Shown: one piece after another, positions 34,681 through 43,447 of the stretch | Layout: each line of letters begins with the position of its first letter | How positions within the stretch are numbered: position 1 is the first letter of the stretch | Assembly (NCBI RefSeq): GCF_024345225.1 | Contig: NZ_BROD01000001.1 | Span: 1,240,001-1,304,000, forward strand | DNA: 64,000 nt | Source of the DNA: Clostridium sp. TW13 | GTDB taxonomy: Bacteria > Bacillota > Clostridia > Clostridiales > Clostridiaceae | Direction: 5' to 3' | Notes under the pieces: generated by a model | What the model saw: only the letters and a program-made list of their open reading frames with translations | Database searches by the model: none | Told to the model about the DNA's origin: nothing | Made by a program: the position numbers and the translations under genes

Positions 34681-35033
34681 TAATCACCAAACATATTTTT
34701 AAGGTGTTTTTCTGTCAATACATATACTATAATGATGTCTATTAAACCTAAGAGCGTTGAAAGGATACTGATAATACCCATAATATCACAAGGCTTGCCC
34801 ACTAAAACAATTGTGAGTATAGTTATTACTAATATAATTGATGAATATTTAATTAGTAACTTAGTAGAGTAACTATTTGCTTCATTCCATGCTTCTTTAC
34901 TTTTTTTAGCTCTGGTTGTCCTATAGCCAACAAAAGGTTTATATTCGTTAGGGTAGTGTTTATGAAAAACAAGCCCAACTATAAGCAGTGCTAATGGCGT
35001 AATAAGACTTATTATTATCAAGAATATATACAT
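34680..35033 (-). CDS. SdpI-family small membrane protein (second copy)
   Basis: Membrane protein of 117 residues with three hydrophobic segments (2-22, 58-80, 85-108). The SdpI signature FVGYRTTRAKKSKEAWNEAN follows the first. Divergent in sequence from the member at 8210, so not a recent duplicate. No toxin gene beside it. GAGGTG precedes the ATG. Immunity-like function is not demonstrated. Confidence 0.75.
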   Translation of the reverse strand: MYIFLIIISLITPLALLIVGLVFHKHYPNEYKPFVGYRTTRAKKSKEAWNEANSYSTKLLIKYSSIILVITILTIVLVGKPCDIMGIISILSTLLGLIDIIIVYVLTEKHLKNMFGD

Positions 35034-35123
35034 TTTTTCACCTCTTTTTCCACGAGATTTTCTTGGGGGTTTAGAAGGTTTTGTGCCTTTAAAACTTTCA
35101 GCAAATGTTATGATTTTTAATTT

Positions 35124-35801
35124 TTATTCTATTCTTTCGCAATATACTTTTGTTAATCTATCACAGTGTAACAGACCATCCATACTATCACGGTCAAACG
35201 CAGCATTTATTGCAGAAATATGTGCGTTATATCCTGGGTCAGTGGGTGTTGGATTGCCGTCCTGTGATGCGATGTAAGCAAGCCAGTTATCTCTTGTATA
35301 ATCAATTGGGTTCGGGAATTCCCATGTCATCGGCTTTGTGAAAAACGTATCGACGGTTTGTTTGTAAAGGTCTGTCATCTCTTCACCGGGTACATGGTTA
35401 TAAATAACAATGACCAATCCATCTGGCTTGACGATACGGTGGCATTCTTCACGGAATGCATCCAGATTCAACCAGTGTAGTGCGTGGGCCACGGTGAGAA
35501 TATCAATGCTGTGATCGGGGATTGTTGTGGCTTCGGCAGTGCCATCCATAATCTTAGCATTTGTAAAAGGGGCAAGCGTAATGGCAAGCTGTCCTCGCAT
35601 ATCCGCATTTGGTTCAACAGCAAACACAGAGTAGCCACGTTCTGCTAATTTCACCGTGAATTTTCCAGTCCCTGCACCAATATCTGCGAATACCGCGTCT
35701 GATGGTGCAAGTTTGAAGATTGTTTCTATAGCTTCCTGGGGATAGCCAGGTCTTCCTTTGGCATAGGCTTCGGCCTTGCCAGTAAAATTTTCTGTATTCA
35801 T
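35124..35801 (-). CDS. Class I SAM-dependent methyltransferase, G+C-rich import
   Basis: Methyltransferase of 225 residues (Methyltransf_11 type, like trans-aconitate or UbiE-related enzymes). Motif I FADIGAGTGKFTVKLAERGY near residue 38, EPNADMRG near 62, motif II-like ILTVAHALHWLN near 100, and KPDGLVIVIYNH near 124. Base composition differs sharply: 27 of 60 G+C at 35521-35580 and at 35701-35760, against 11 of 60 at 34801-34860. This suggests recent horizontal transfer from a higher-G+C donor. Acceptor unknown. Confidence 0.85.
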   Translation of the reverse strand: MNTENFTGKAEAYAKGRPGYPQEAIETIFKLAPSDAVFADIGAGTGKFTVKLAERGYSVFAVEPNADMRGQLAITLAPFTNAKIMDGTAEATTIPDHSIDILTVAHALHWLNLDAFREECHRIVKPDGLVIVIYNHVPGEEMTDLYKQTVDTFFTKPMTWEFPNPIDYTRDNWLAYIASQDGNPTPTDPGYNAHISAINAAFDRDSMDGLLHCDRLTKVYCERIE

Positions 35802-35906
35802 TTTAGTTCCTCCCCATAACTTATTATTGCTTAACAGTAGAATAAAAAAGTGAATCTATTATAACTAAAAAATATTCTCATTTTTAGCTGGGTGATATCT
35901 ATAATG

Positions 35907-36311
35907 TCATCTCTGTTTATTTACTAACCATTCTTTTGCGTTCTCATAATCGTTACTGAAAGCATATGCGAAAGAAACACCTACTATTTCTATTGAAGAT
36001 TTCATTAGTTTTTGAGAAGTACGATTAAGTCCAACAAAAACTACTTTTTGAATTGAGTTATCTGCTTTTTTTAGTTCTGTAACAATAATATTAACAAGAC
36101 GTTCTTCTACTAATGTTTCATTGAGATGGATTGCTATTAAGGTTGGAGAAGACGGCTTTCTGATAGTTACCATATCTCTCAAGAATTTATCTATTACAAC
36201 ATCTGTGTATATGTTCAATCCGTCGAGTTCTTCACTCCATATTTCACCACCTAAAAATGGTAGTTTAAAAGAATTCCTAATTATTAAATTTTCTTTTAGA
36301 ATTTTTTTCAT
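35907..36311 (-). CDS. Hypothetical protein, STAS/SpoIIAA-like pattern
   Basis: Protein of 134 residues with alternating strands and helices (LNIYTDVVIDKFLRDMVTIR, TLIAIHLNETLV, IQKVVFVGLNR, IVGVSFAYAFSNDYENAKEW). The order resembles a single STAS or DUF4180-like domain, but I cannot name the family with confidence. ATG 36311 follows GGAGAGG. Next gene upstream on the same strand is a GNAT acetyltransferase 32 nt away. Confidence 0.5.
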   Translation of the reverse strand: MKKILKENLIIRNSFKLPFLGGEIWSEELDGLNIYTDVVIDKFLRDMVTIRKPSSPTLIAIHLNETLVEERLVNIIVTELKKADNSIQKVVFVGLNRTSQKLMKSSIEIVGVSFAYAFSNDYENAKEWLVNKQR

Positions 36312-36343
36312 TTTCCTCTCCAATCAATGCACATTAGTCCAGA

Positions 36344-36802
36344 TTATCTATGTCCTTCTAATCTTGCCTTTGTGAACCCCATATATGTTAGTGTTGAACT
36401 TTCAGATATTTGAGAAAGCTCAAATCCACATTTTTTATAGAAATCATAATTTTCAGGAGTTGTATGTACCCACCAGTTTCCATGAGGTAACTTTTGTAGG
36501 CATAAGCTTACTAATTTTTTACCGATCCCTCTTCCTCTATATGCCTCCTTAACAGCAAGATCTTGAATAGTTGCAGTCATAACTTTATCTGATACAACTC
36601 GTACCATCGCTATCATGTCTTCATTATCCCATACAGTGAAAACCCAGGATGAATTTTTAAAGCAGATTTCGTACTTTTCATCTTGCCATTGTGGCTGATT
36701 TGAAGACACCAAGCCAACTTCAGCGTACATTTTCTTAATCACATCAGATTTAAGTCCATCTCCACCTTCTCTAATAATCAAACCTTTATAATACTGATAC
36801 AT
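36344..36802 (-). CDS. GNAT-family N-acetyltransferase
   Basis: Acetyl-CoA-dependent acetyltransferase of 152 residues. The Q/RxxGxG/A pyrophosphate loop is clear: IQDLAVKEAYRGRGIGKKLV near residue 78, with the C-terminal YDFYKKCGFE motif near 120. Acceptor unknown. GGGGGGAGG before the ATG gives strong translation. Likely cotranscribed with the gene downstream (35907). Confidence 0.85.
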   Translation of the reverse strand: MYQYYKGLIIREGGDGLKSDVIKKMYAEVGLVSSNQPQWQDEKYEICFKNSSWVFTVWDNEDMIAMVRVVSDKVMTATIQDLAVKEAYRGRGIGKKLVSLCLQKLPHGNWWVHTTPENYDFYKKCGFELSQISESSTLTYMGFTKARLEGHR

Positions 36803-36868
36803 TATAGCCTCCCCCCTAACTTGTTATTGCTTAACAATATTCCAAATTAATATTAATAAAATATATTA

Positions 36869-37525
36869 TTAATCGTTATAGTATAATAGATTTCTAATGT
36901 ACTGTGATTCTACAGAAATAAATTCTTGCATACAAGGAAGCGTAACATATTTATTAGAAGATACATCTACAGATTGCTTGGATAAATATTGGCTATTCAA
37001 TATAGTATCTTTCATTTTATTTATGTCATCTTTTCTAACAACATCTGGAATATCATAACCAGTTGCATCTTCAAGCATTTCAAATATTATTTTTTGATGT
37101 GGGCTTCGTAGGTAAAGTTCATAATCCATATCAGATGATTCTTTATGATAAATACTTCCCAGACCATTCTCTAAATCTTCTTTGTTTTCTAATAGAAATG
37201 GTGTCCAAATTTTTATATTGTTTTGTATATCAGCAAGAATGTGAGAACAATATCCATATATAAAATCAGTGTTTTCCACACTTTTATTTTTATGTAAGAA
37301 ATCAAGCACACTTTTTAACCATTCTTGATTGTTTGTAGTTCTACCCCACTTTTCCTCTCCAACACATAAATGGCTTTTCTTTTTCATATCACTAGTATAC
37401 TCATCTCTAAAATGTACAGAATCTGGTGCTATAGCACCTAACATAAAATCACAAGGGTTCTTTATTTGAGCTGTATTATTTAATATATTATAAGCAATAT
37501 GTAAATGAGTCATTGCAAAAGGCAT
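36869..37525 (-). CDS. Zinc-dependent phospholipase C-like (PLPC) family protein
   Basis: Protein of 218 residues matching the zinc-dependent phospholipase C family of Clostridium: THLHIAYNIL near the N-terminus, FMLGAIAPDSVHFRDE with Asp/His ligands, FIYGYCSHILADI with a His/Asp pair, then a basic C-terminal half. There is no signal peptide, so unlike alpha-toxin it should act inside the cell. Activity not proven. AAGGGG precedes ATG 37525. Confidence 0.65.
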   Translation of the reverse strand: MPFAMTHLHIAYNILNNTAQIKNPCDFMLGAIAPDSVHFRDEYTSDMKKKSHLCVGEEKWGRTTNNQEWLKSVLDFLHKNKSVENTDFIYGYCSHILADIQNNIKIWTPFLLENKEDLENGLGSIYHKESSDMDYELYLRSPHQKIIFEMLEDATGYDIPDVVRKDDINKMKDTILNSQYLSKQSVDVSSNKYVTLPCMQEFISVESQYIRNLLYYND

Positions 37526-37706
37526 TTTTCTATCCCCTTTCTTAATTAAATCCCAATAATATAGGATTCACGATAAATTACCATTATTTATATTATGAGC
37601 TTTTTCTGTAACATCTGTCAATATAATGAAGTGGGTATTAACCAATTGCTGCAATGACTAATCTTTCAAATATGATATGATGCTAATCAATTTTCAATTT
37701 AAAAAA

Positions 37707-37739
37707 GTTGGAGAGTTACGGATGCTAGCTATCGGATAA
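37707..37739 (+). repeat. 33-nt repeat, inverted copy of 18972-19004
   Basis: Reads as GTTGGAG, one variable base (A here, T in the other copy), then GTTACGGATGCTAGC and CTATCGGATAA; 32 of 33 bases match the inverted copy at 18972-19004. The following CAGATGAGTACTCA resembles CAGATGAGTGCTCA at 19028. A fragment of the same element end. The surrounding gap 37526-37931 holds no other gene; a short reading frame from ATG 37774 (EETKLEHKR) breaks after 11 codons. Confidence 0.6.
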
Positions 37740-37931
37740 GCAGATGAGTACTCAAAACTGAATTTATGCTATAATGGAGGAAACAAAATTGGAACATAAA
37801 AGGATATAGGAAGAGTTGAAAATTTTCTTACTAAAAAGTTTTGAGTTCTAAATAATGCCTATAACACCAAAATAGAATGTTTAGGAGTAACTTATTAAAT
37901 ATTAACCAATATATCAAAAGGGAGTTGAATC

Positions 37932-38681
37932 ATGAATAAATATTTCTTTATAAAAAATTATTATAAGATAGTCTTTGGATTAATTGCTATAGCAACTCTT
38001 ATATCTAGCATATTGTTCATTGTTCTTTATTATTGTTGTAAAATAAATGATGCTCGTTGTATGGTGACAGTAATTCCAGTATTACTGGTACTTATTTATG
38101 TTTGTATAAGTAAATATTTATTATATAAAAGGGTAATTAACTTTGTCCGTGAGGAATCAAAGCTAAAACATTACTTATCATCTAAAATTACACGAGCACA
38201 ACTGATTGAAGGATTAAAAGAAAAGGAATTTGACATATATTGTGTTGATAATATGGAAGTAGGTTTGCAACAGATTAATGAAAAGACAAAATTATGTCAA
38301 TACAAATATGGCTATGTTTTTATGATTTTAGATGAAACTGTAGATGAAGAAAAGATATTTGTGGAAACTAAAGAACTTAATAAAATAATTGATAATTATT
38401 TTAACAAACAAAAAAAGGCAAATGGTTATCCTATATTACGTCCAATTTATTGTTTTTGGGGTGAAAAACTTTCAGATGAAAGAATAGAAAAATGCAAAAA
38501 TGGACTTGCTTTAAAGAATGGACATGCTGTTCAAAATTTTTATATTGGTTATGAAACCTATAGCCAAAATTTATATTTTGCGGAAGCAATTCAAGAAATA
38601 ACAGTATTAGGAGAGTTTAAAACACCTATCCAATGGATAAAAGACATCTTTAAAATCGGTGACAATATAGATTCTTTATAA
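37932..38681 (+). CDS. Unknown protein with two N-terminal membrane segments
   Basis: Protein of 249 residues, family not recognised. Residues 13-36 and 44-64 are membrane helices with a short Cys-containing loop between them. Residues 70-249 form a cytoplasmic domain, with YKYGYVFMILDETVDEEKIF and a tail ending KTPIQWIKDIFKIGDNID. Possibly a small phage-exclusion or envelope protein, but no motif supports a function. AAGGGAG precedes the ATG. Ends with a strong terminator. Confidence 0.5.
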   Translation: MNKYFFIKNYYKIVFGLIAIATLISSILFIVLYYCCKINDARCMVTVIPVLLVLIYVCISKYLLYKRVINFVREESKLKHYLSSKITRAQLIEGLKEKEFDIYCVDNMEVGLQQINEKTKLCQYKYGYVFMILDETVDEEKIFVETKELNKIIDNYFNKQKKANGYPILRPIYCFWGEKLSDERIEKCKNGLALKNGHAVQNFYIGYETYSQNLYFAEAIQEITVLGEFKTPIQWIKDIFKIGDNIDSL

Positions 38682-38710
38682 TCAAAATGCTATAATGAAA
38701 AGCTTAAATT

Positions 38711-38740
38711 ATAAGGTATACAAATTTGTATACCTTATTT
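38711..38740 (+). terminator. Intrinsic terminator (perfect palindrome)
   Basis: ATAAGGTATACAAA/TTTGTATACCTTAT, 14-bp perfect arms, then TTTTA; 30 nt after the stop at 38681. Confidence 0.8.
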
Positions 38741-38808
38741 TAGTATGTAGGCTTATAATGGAAGTACATAAAACATAAAAATGAAATGAGTATAAAAGGA
38801 AAGAAGAA

Positions 38809-38889
38809 ATGAGTACTACAGAGTTATGTATAGAGGCTAACTTGCTAGAAGAGACAAGTAAAATATTAGAAGGAAGAAACAATGGATAA
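38809..38889 (+). CDS. 26-aa leader-like small ORF overlapping the next gene
   Basis: MSTTELCIEANLLEETSKIL plus GRNNG, then a stop that overlaps the next start by 8 nt. AGGAAAG precedes the ATG by 5 nt. The overlap suggests translational coupling, so it may be a leader peptide or a cut-down gene. It is too short to be found in standard gene calls. Confidence 0.4.
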   Translation: MSTTELCIEANLLEETSKILEGRNNG

Positions 38890-39205
38890 TAAAAATATGG
38901 TAGATAAATTAGAAAAGCTATTTAGTGAATTACTTAATATAATAGAGCAACATGGAAAGGGTGAAATAGATTATCAAATATCAGAGGTAAGGTATGTTGT
39001 TAATTTACTAAGAGAAAATATTAATAATGAATATTCCAATTCTGAGGATATTATTAGTGAAATAAAAACTATTCATAAGAACTTATATCCAGCAAGAGGT
39101 GGATTATCAGAGTTCTTTATATGGAAAAATGATGTTAAGGAAAGAATAAAAGTTAATGAACCATTAAGTAGAGTTGGAGATGAGATGTGGAAATTATTAG
39201 AATAA
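38882..39205 (+). CDS. Small acidic protein, possibly immunity-like
   Basis: Protein of 107 residues, mostly helical. Distinctive C-terminal block LYPARGGLSEFFIWKNDVKE, which I associate with small proteins found beside polymorphic toxins in Firmicutes; I cannot name the family. AAGGAAG precedes the ATG. No toxin gene is adjacent. Single gene apart from the coupled small ORF. Confidence 0.45.
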   Translation: MDNKNMVDKLEKLFSELLNIIEQHGKGEIDYQISEVRYVVNLLRENINNEYSNSEDIISEIKTIHKNLYPARGGLSEFFIWKNDVKERIKVNEPLSRVGDEMWKLLE

Positions 39206-39403
39206 TTAATTGCAAAGTTAAGCTTTAATTAACTCCATAAAAATTGTTATAAAATTTTATAGTGTTAAAATAGTGGTATATGCTGAGACTAGTAAGCTCT
39301 ACTGATAAAAGATAATAAGACAGTAGTTGAACAAAAGTAACTTTCTAAAATGAAAGGAATAAAGAACTTTATCTAATATAAATTAAAGGGGATAGGTCAA
39401 GAG

Positions 39404-40072
39404 ATGAAAAGTAATGTGAAGTTAGAACAATTACAATTAATGCAACATATTGATAATAACGTAGCAATTTTATTATATGATAGAAGTGTCGTAAGTGATG
39501 GAAATGTTCAAATATTTATAACAAATGATAGTTTAAACAAATGGTTAGCGGAAAATAGTGATTATGTGAAAGAAAACAAAGTAACATATTATGCAGATAG
39601 ATTAGGAAAAGCAGTTGATTATGTTATCCAAAATGATAATGTAAAAGGTCTTATTATAGAAGGATTATCATCTGTTTCCTTATATATAACCCATGAAGAT
39701 TTACAGCCACTTAAAGATTTAGTAGATAGTTTTTGTATTATGTATGCGTGTGTATGTAATAAGATTAATAATGAAAAAGCAGCTAAATTAATGGCAAATA
39801 AACAAATCTTTTTCTTAGGAAATATGCCAACTTTTAAAAAAGACTCAGAATTTGGTATACAAACTCTTAAGAGAAGCAAGGATGGAAAAGAATATGAATC
39901 AATAAGCGTTTTCTTAACAGAAGAACAGGCTGAGAAATATAATGCCACTAAATCGCCTGTATCAAAATGTAGACTTAGTGACTTAGCAAGGCTTTATAAA
40001 GGAATGTTTAACTTTATTATTGAGCCCCATTGTAATTATTGGGTGGAATTCACAGCAGAAGAGATTCTATGA
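39404..40072 (+). CDS. Hypothetical protein, possibly SseB-like
   Basis: Protein of 222 residues without a signal or membrane segment. VFLTEEQAEKYNATKSPVSK and LYKGMFNFIIEPHCNYWVEF in the C-terminal half resemble the SseB N-terminal-like domain, where a position in the protein is filled with 'FTS/LTEEQA' turns. The evidence is pattern only. AGGGGATAGG lies before the ATG. Terminator follows at 40116. Confidence 0.45.
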   Translation: MKSNVKLEQLQLMQHIDNNVAILLYDRSVVSDGNVQIFITNDSLNKWLAENSDYVKENKVTYYADRLGKAVDYVIQNDNVKGLIIEGLSSVSLYITHEDLQPLKDLVDSFCIMYACVCNKINNEKAAKLMANKQIFFLGNMPTFKKDSEFGIQTLKRSKDGKEYESISVFLTEEQAEKYNATKSPVSKCRLSDLARLYKGMFNFIIEPHCNYWVEFTAEEIL

Positions 40073-40115
40073 AATTTCACCTCTTTGTATGTTTTAAATT
40101 TTATATTTTATAGCA

Positions 40116-40153
40116 AAATAGCAGTAGGTATATTAAACTACTGCTTTATTTTA
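40116..40153 (+). terminator. Intrinsic terminator
   Basis: AGCAGTA and TACTGCT pair around a 12-nt loop, flanked by an A-run and by TTATTTT. Confidence 0.7.
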
Positions 40154-40196
40154 TGTGCAGTGGAATAATTGTAACTGAGAATTAAAGGAGGCTTTT

Positions 40197-41054
40197 ATGA
40201 AGAGAATTTTGAAAAAATTATCAATACTAATTGTTATGATAGATTTCATAGGAATAATAATGGGAGTTGTTACAGTAGCTGATAGTAGAGTCGTTACAAT
40301 AAATAATTCAAGGCAAAAAGATAGGTTGGAAATGATGAAGGAAAAAGGAGTATTGACTTTTGCTGGACCCCCAAAGGAAGTTCCATTTTTTTTCATAGAT
40401 TCTGATACGCATAAGATGAGTGGAATTGATGCTGATATCATAAATGAAATTTCAAAACGGCTTGGAATTGCAAAAGTTGAAATTAAGGAAGTAACCTTTG
40501 CAAATTTATTACAAAAGCTTAATACTGATGATAGTATGGATATGGCAGTTGGCGGAATATTTATAACTCCTGAGAGTGAAAAGCTAGCAGCATTTACTAA
40601 TCCGTTGTATAAAGAGTCAGAAACTGTTATTGTTCCTAAATTTTCAAAAGTAAATTTTATAGCTGATTTGAAAAATGGAAAAGTTGGAGTAGAGAAAGGA
40701 ACAATATTTGAAGCTTTAGCGAAGAAATGGAAGGAAGATAACTTAATAGGTGAGGTATTAAGTTTTGAAAGTACAGCCGAATTAATTGATGCTATAAGTA
40801 GTGGAAAGATTGATGCAGGTTTAGCAGATTCTATTATTATAAACTATCATATATTAAAAGAAAAAAGTCCGTTATTTAGAACATTAAAAGACTATACTCC
40901 GCAGTTACAAGGAATTATGGGAATAGCAGTTAAGAAAAATGATAATTCCTTATTAAATGCATTAAATAAAATAATTGATGATATGAAATCAGATGGCACT
41001 CTTTATGCTATTCTTGTAGAGAATGGATTAGATAAAAGTAATATGATTCAGTGA
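40197..41054 (+). CDS. Extracellular solute-binding protein family 3 (polar amino-acid type), orphan
   Basis: Protein of 285 residues. Residues 1-30 are a membrane anchor or signal (KKLSILIVMIDFIGIIMGVV), with no lipobox Cys. The SBP_bac_3 fold is clear: KMSGIDADIINEISKRLGIA (ligand-binding lobe), MAVGGIFITPESEKLAAFTN, then GKVGVEKGTIFEAL and DAISSGKIDAGLADS. No permease or ATPase gene is adjacent, so it is an orphan that could serve as a sensor or feed a distant ABC transporter. The ligand is unknown. Confidence 0.82.
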   Translation: MKRILKKLSILIVMIDFIGIIMGVVTVADSRVVTINNSRQKDRLEMMKEKGVLTFAGPPKEVPFFFIDSDTHKMSGIDADIINEISKRLGIAKVEIKEVTFANLLQKLNTDDSMDMAVGGIFITPESEKLAAFTNPLYKESETVIVPKFSKVNFIADLKNGKVGVEKGTIFEALAKKWKEDNLIGEVLSFESTAELIDAISSGKIDAGLADSIIINYHILKEKSPLFRTLKDYTPQLQGIMGIAVKKNDNSLLNALNKIIDDMKSDGTLYAILVENGLDKSNMIQ

Positions 41055-41125
41055 CCAATATTTCTATGTAAATTTATGATATAATATAGAAAAAACATTG
41101 GTAAAACATAGAAAGAGTGATGAAT

Positions 41126-41443
41126 ATGCAAGAAACAATAAATAGAATCAGAAAGTTTAGAACAGATAGAGATTGGGATCAATTCCATACCCCTGCAAAT
41201 CTTTCAAAGGCAATTTCCATAGAGGCTGGTGAGCTTCTAGAAAATTTCTTATGGGATGAAGAGAACTATAATAGAGAGCATGTTTTAGAGGAATTAGCTG
41301 ATGTTATGGTTTATTGTGTACATATGGCTGATTGCTTAGGTGTTGATATAGCTCAAATTATCAATAGCAAGATGGATAAGAATGAGAAGAAATATCCTGT
41401 GGAGAAAGCTAAGGGAAGTAGCAAAAAGTATACTGAACTGTAG
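41126..41443 (+). CDS. MazG-like nucleotide pyrophosphohydrolase
   Basis: All-alpha NTP pyrophosphatase of 105 residues: ISIEAGELLENFLW supplies the first acidic pair (ExxE) and VLEELADVMVYCVHMADCLG the second (EExxD), both for Mg2+. It hydrolyses (d)NTPs to monophosphates. GAAAGAG lies before ATG 41126; ATG 41120 and GTG 41117 are alternatives. It is followed after 15 nt by the DUF2075 ATPase gene, so the pair is an operon. MazG-like enzymes occur in housecleaning and in nucleotide-depletion defence. Confidence 0.82.
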   Translation: MQETINRIRKFRTDRDWDQFHTPANLSKAISIEAGELLENFLWDEENYNREHVLEELADVMVYCVHMADCLGVDIAQIINSKMDKNEKKYPVEKAKGSSKKYTEL

Positions 41444-41458
41444 AAGGAGAGTATTAAA

Positions 41459-43387
41459 GTGATTGTATATCAAGCTAGTAAAAAAGATTTTATGAAGCAT
41501 GTTACTAATGATGAGGTTAGCATTTTAATAGATAAAGAATACAGAAACAAAATAGGTAGATCTAGAGAAAATGAGTTTAGAGCTTGGGATAATTCTATGT
41601 TATATATGTATAAGGCTCTTAATACTGAGGATATACCAGATGAGTGTGGTGTTGCTATTGAGTACAGAATTCCTGCAACTTCAAAAAGAGTAGACTTTAT
41701 CTTAACTGGGCTTGATGAGAATGATAAAGAAAATGTTATAATTGTTGAACTTAAGCAGTGGAGTGAGCTTGAGGTTGTGGAGGATGAGGAGGCTATTGTT
41801 AAAACTGTTATTAACAGAAGTCAGAGAAAAGTCTCACATCCATCATATCAAGCCTGGTCATATGCTAGTTTAATTAGCGATTATAATGAAGCTGTGGAGA
41901 AGAATAGTATAGGATTGCATCCTTGCGCTTATTTGCATAACTACATTAAGAATGTAGAAAATGATCCTCTTGTTGACGAGGTTTATGATGAGTGGCTTCA
42001 CAAAGCTCCTGCTTATACAAAAGGGGATGTGCTTAAACTCAGAGAATTCATTTGTAAATATGTAAAAAAAGCAGATCAAGGCAAGGGGATTTATTATATT
42101 GAAGGTGGAAAAATAAGGCCTTCAAAGTCTCTTCAAGATGCATTAAAGCTTATGCTCGATGGAAATCAAGAGTTTATAATGATAGATGACCAAAAAGTTG
42201 CTTTTGAAAGTATAATGCGAACTGTTAGGGATTGCATTAAAAATGATAAGAAGAAAACAATAATAGTGGAAGGTGGACCAGGTACAGGTAAGTCAGTTCT
42301 TGCTATAAATCTTCTTGTTAGAGTATGCGGTATGAATTTAAATTGTCAGTATGTAACCAAAAATGCTGCACCTAGAAATGTTTATTGTGAGAAGTTAAAA
42401 GGTAGTTATACTAAAAAATATATAGACAATCTTTTTAAAGGATCAGGTGTTTATACAGATACTGAGGAAAATGAGATTGATGTTTTAGTGGTGGATGAAG
42501 CACATAGACTCAATGCAAAATCAGGGATGTTTAAGAATTTAGGTGAAAATCAAATTAAAGAAATTATAAATACAGCTAAGGTTTCTATATTATTTGTTGA
42601 TAATAACCAAAGGGTTACGATGGATGATATAGGGAGTGTTGAAGAAATTGAAAGATATGCGAATTTGCTAGGTGTTAAAACTAGAAGATTAAAGTTAACT
42701 TCTCAATTTAGATGCAATGGTTCAGATGGGTATTTATCATGGCTGGATGATGTTTTAGAGATTGGAGAAACAGGAAACTTTGATGGGTTTGATTTTGACT
42801 TTGATTTTAAGGTATTTGATGATCCAAGTGAACTTAGAAAAGCTATTGAAAGCAAGAATGAAATTAACAATAAATCAAGGTTAGTGGCAGGTTATTGCTA
42901 CGAATGGCAGACAAAGAAAAAAGAAAATTGGAACAACCATGATATAGAATTTCAAGAATATGATTTTAAGATGAAGTGGAATCTCAGCAATACATCCACT
43001 TGGGCAATAGATAAAGAATCAGTAAATCAATGTGGTTGTATTCACACGTGTCAAGGACTTGAATTTGATTATGTAGGAGTAATAATTGGACAAGATCTAA
43101 GATTCGAAAATGGCAAGCTGGTAACTGATTTTACTAAAAGAGCAAAAACTGATAAAAGCCTTAACGGGATAAAGAAGTTATACAAAACAGACAAAGAAAA
43201 GGCTTTAAAAATCAGTGATGAACTCATAAAAAATACTTATAGAATATTGATGACAAGAGGACTTAAAGGCTGCTATGTATGGTGCGAGGATGAGGCTCTT
43301 AGAAACTATTTTAGAGATAGGGTAAATGCCTTTAATCATACAATTGGCTTTAAAGATATAGAAGAAACTTCTTTGGAACATGTGTAA
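41459..43387 (+). CDS. DUF2075 P-loop ATPase with N-terminal PD-(D/E)XK-like domain
   Basis: Protein of 642 residues. N-terminal nuclease-like core RVDFILTGLDENDKENVIIV then ELKQW (D...ExK), residues 75-105. From about 265 a superfamily-1-like ATPase: Walker A EGGPGTGKSVLAIN near 272, Walker B VLVVDEAHRLN near 342, and a motif-V-like QGLEFDYVGVIIGQD near 530, ending TRGLKGCYVW. This is the DUF2075 architecture, seen in Schlafen-like and helicase-type proteins. GTG start, AAGGAGA 9 nt upstream. Paired with the MazG-like gene (15-nt gap). Confidence 0.8.
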   Translation: MIVYQASKKDFMKHVTNDEVSILIDKEYRNKIGRSRENEFRAWDNSMLYMYKALNTEDIPDECGVAIEYRIPATSKRVDFILTGLDENDKENVIIVELKQWSELEVVEDEEAIVKTVINRSQRKVSHPSYQAWSYASLISDYNEAVEKNSIGLHPCAYLHNYIKNVENDPLVDEVYDEWLHKAPAYTKGDVLKLREFICKYVKKADQGKGIYYIEGGKIRPSKSLQDALKLMLDGNQEFIMIDDQKVAFESIMRTVRDCIKNDKKKTIIVEGGPGTGKSVLAINLLVRVCGMNLNCQYVTKNAAPRNVYCEKLKGSYTKKYIDNLFKGSGVYTDTEENEIDVLVVDEAHRLNAKSGMFKNLGENQIKEIINTAKVSILFVDNNQRVTMDDIGSVEEIERYANLLGVKTRRLKLTSQFRCNGSDGYLSWLDDVLEIGETGNFDGFDFDFDFKVFDDPSELRKAIESKNEINNKSRLVAGYCYEWQTKKKENWNNHDIEFQEYDFKMKWNLSNTSTWAIDKESVNQCGCIHTCQGLEFDYVGVIIGQDLRFENGKLVTDFTKRAKTDKSLNGIKKLYKTDKEKALKISDELIKNTYRILMTRGLKGCYVWCEDEALRNYFRDRVNAFNHTIGFKDIEETSLEHV

Positions 43388-43394
43388 AGGAGAG

Positions 43395-43429
43395 AATCCT
43401 AATCAATTTTATAATTGCTTAGGATTTTT
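43395..43429 (+). terminator. Intrinsic terminator, twin of 34208-34244
   Basis: AATCCTAATCAATT and AATTGCTTAGGATT pair, then TTTTTG. The inner CAATTTTATAATTG and the outer AATCCT/GGATT match the terminator at 34208. Confidence 0.85.
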
Positions 43430-43447
43430 GTTATAAAAATATAAGCT

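Noticed and set aside
38882-39205. Named toxin-immunity family
   Set aside because: A resemblance in one block is not enough to name a family; no toxin partner is seen.
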